A DNA stretch of 6,317 nucleotides, from NCBI GenBank assembly GCA_026648125.1, contig JAPKGD010000116.1:1-6317 (forward strand), given 5' to 3'. Below, one piece after another: positions 4,806-6,317 of the stretch. The notes beneath the pieces were generated by a model. The model searched no databases, was not told the origin of the DNA, and was given only the letters and a program-made list of their open reading frames with translations. Origin of the DNA: Bdellovibrionales bacterium. Its GTDB lineage: Bacteria; Bdellovibrionota; Bdellovibrionia; Bdellovibrionales; UBA1609. The stretch's first letter is position 1. Every line of letters starts with the position of its first letter. Made by a program: the position numbers and the translations under genes.

Positions 4806-6317
4806 TTACAAGACTAGACTACTATCATTTCCCCTCGAGGTATTTGAGAAATCTCCTGCGACACTTTCTATAATCCGAAAATAATCTTCACGGCGCGCCA
4901 GGACTCGATTTCGAATCTGAGTTCGATAAATAGACCTTTGCGGCTCGCTCGCGTTAAAAAAAATATCTCGGGATTCTTTTGGGCTAAATCCAAGCGATCT
5001 CAAATGTGGGTATACCCACATATCGTTGAACAAGCCCCGACGTTGAGCGCTCTTCTCCGTCCAAAGTTTCATCGATTCCCGTGCGAGAGCATCGGCCTGA
5101 ACTGAATCCATGGTCGAATGCCGCCAGTATTCTGGCGAAAAGCGAAGCTCTTCGAATCCGTATTTTTGTGGGTTTCTCGAGTAATCCGCAAAATCAATGA
5201 CCTTTTGGTCAAACTCTTCAATGTAGGGCCTGCATCTTAAAGGCCCGATATGCAAATAATCAAAAGTCTCATTTTCCATAAGCCAATCAAATTCTTTGCT
5301 CCAGGACTCTTCGGTTTCTCCTGGGAGCCCCGTAATCAACGACCCCGTCAAAATACAATGTTCCCGAGTTTCTTTATCGATGCTAAGAAGAAACTTCTTA
5401 ATTGCATCTGGAGGGGTTCCCTTTCCTGCGCGCCTCGCCACTTCATAAGTCAAAGACTCAATGCCAAAATAAAGGCCTCGAGCACCTGAGTCGATGAGCA
5501 TTTTGAAAGTTTCTGGAAACCGGACGGCGACGTCCATTCGCGCATACGAAACCCACTCCATCTTAAATGGCAATGAAGAGATCACCGAGTGCAGCATTTC
5601 AACTTTTCCGCGCGAGTCGTTTATACAGTCGTCGGTAAAGTGATAGAAGGTCGTGCCCCAGTTTTCGTAATTATTTAGTAATTCATCCCGAAGCTGCTCT
5701 GCACTCTTACGAATTCCACTTTGCTTTGCATAGTTACAGAACTTGCAATTGAATGCACAACCACGGGCAATTTCAATCGGGAGAGCCTCTCCTTTTTGAA
5801 TCCCCCAATGCATAAGCCATTGATGTGGAGGACAAACTTTGGGCTGATGGTAGGTCCCCATGGTGTCGGCCACTTTTATTCCGTTCTTGATCACATGTGA
5901 AATTTCGCCCTTAGACATTAAATCCTCAATCATTTGAGGAAACACTTGGTCCACAACACCAGCCACCACATAATCGATTTCATTGATTTGCCCATAGGGG
6001 GGAGCCAAAAACCGGAGCGCTTTTGCGCCGCCCACTATAATTTTGGCTTGAGGCGCCTTTTCACTCAGCAATTGCCTCAATTGCACAAACCAATCCCGAA
6101 CAAGCTCTGGATCCTCATCAATCATAATCGCCCGGTGGTAGGTATCTGAAAGCTCGTTCTGGGGCACCCCCTTGACCAGATGAGCGTATGCAGCTGGGGG
6201 CGTAAAAAATGTCGTTGAGATTCCTACAAAAATTGTGTCTCGATTGACTAAGCGCTCAATCACCTTGAATGGCTTTTCAAACGAGTAAAAGTGATCCAGG
6301 ACATGGGTCCTTAAGCC
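4806..6317 (-). CDS. B12-binding-domain-type radical SAM protein (5' end outside window)
   Basis: The frame runs from the right edge (codons GGC TTA AGG ...) to TAA at 4806-4808, giving 503 visible residues. No stop interrupts the 18 codons before a GTG at 6261-6263, so that GTG is an internal valine and the true start is beyond the window. Visible residues about 1-130 look like the second half of a Rossmann-like cobalamin-binding domain, with VGISTTFF, KIIVGGAKA and DYVVAGVVDQVF. The radical SAM core follows: IARGCAFNCKFCNYAK holds the CxxxCxxC cluster motif (Cys187, 191, 194; codons at 5757-5759, 5745-5747 and 5736-5738). After it come FTDD (227-230), GIES (285-288) and TGLPGET (329-335). 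Such enzymes bind a [4Fe-4S] cluster and cleave S-adenosylmethionine to a 5'-deoxyadenosyl radical. Many in this class methylate unactivated carbons or rearrange metabolites, but the substrate cannot be read here. The C-terminal 90 or so residues are helical and charged, without an extra cysteine-cluster motif. No neighbouring gene suggests a pathway. Confidence 0.88.
   Translation of the reverse strand, partial: GLRTHVLDHFYSFEKPFKVIERLVNRDTIFVGISTTFFTPPAAYAHLVKGVPQNELSDTYHRAIMIDEDPELVRDWFVQLRQLLSEKAPQAKIIVGGAKALRFLAPPYGQINEIDYVVAGVVDQVFPQMIEDLMSKGEISHVIKNGIKVADTMGTYHQPKVCPPHQWLMHWGIQKGEALPIEIARGCAFNCKFCNYAKQSGIRKSAEQLRDELLNNYENWGTTFYHFTDDCINDSRGKVEMLHSVISSLPFKMEWVSYARMDVAVRFPETFKMLIDSGARGLYFGIESLTYEVARRAGKGTPPDAIKKFLLSIDKETREHCILTGSLITGLPGETEESWSKEFDWLMENETFDYLHIGPLRCRPYIEEFDQKVIDFADYSRNPQKYGFEELRFSPEYWRHSTMDSVQADALARESMKLWTEKSAQRRGLFNDMWVYPHLRSLGFSPKESRDIFFNASEPQRSIYRTQIRNRVLARREDYFRIIESVAGDFSNTSRGNDSSLVL

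Noticed and set aside
4751..4812. Inverted repeats ATCAA-N8-TTGAT (4751-4768) and CTTGT-N10-ACAAG (4793-4812) as a terminator for the radical SAM gene
   Set aside because: The stems are 5-bp and AT-rich, without a T tract immediately after on the minus strand. They are too weak to call.

Overview
The window is bacterial chromosomal DNA with tightly packed genes. Signal peptides with AXA-type cleavage sites, a Kef potassium efflux system and a Blc-type lipocalin all point to a Gram-negative organism. The base composition looks roughly balanced and Shine-Dalgarno sites are clear. A free-living or predatory member of the former Deltaproteobacteria/Bdellovibrionota would fit, but this is a low-confidence impression because nothing here is a taxonomic marker.

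Layout: (1) positions 2-169 hold the 3' end of an unidentified plus-strand gene. (2) A 204-bp gap with two short palindromes leads into a two-gene operon, kefF-kefC (374-901 and 898-2706, joined by an ATGA overlap). It encodes a glutathione-gated K+/H+ antiporter and its flavoprotein ancillary subunit. (3) An 89-bp gap precedes a secreted 460-residue protein (2796-4178) in which a bacterial lipocalin domain is joined in one reading frame to an alpha/beta-hydrolase with an intact-looking Ser-Asp-His triad. (4) Converging on it with only 16 bp between stop codons is a minus-strand gene (4195-4659) for a small secreted, probably all-beta protein of unknown function. It has its own promoter-like sequence with a perfect TTAACC-N7-GGTTAA palindrome in the spacer. 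(5) From 4806 to the right edge, a minus-strand gene encodes a B12-binding-domain-type radical SAM protein. Its reading frame stays open through the window boundary, so its start lies outside.

Functional picture: KefF and KefC form one recognisable unit, potassium efflux with cytoplasmic acidification in response to glutathione-electrophile adducts, and the residues known to matter for gating are present. The lipocalin-hydrolase fusion suggests that a hydrophobic ligand-binding barrel delivers or captures an ester or lipid for the attached hydrolase in the envelope. The neighbouring small secreted protein also has a Gly-Thr-Trp soon after its signal peptide, as lipocalins do, but no relationship can be shown by eye. 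The radical SAM gene has no evident link to its neighbours.

The most interesting object is the lipocalin-hydrolase fusion. There is no sign of mobile elements, CRISPR arrays, tRNA or rRNA genes, and no clearly undescribed multi-gene system. No gene-free stretch exceeds 300 bases.
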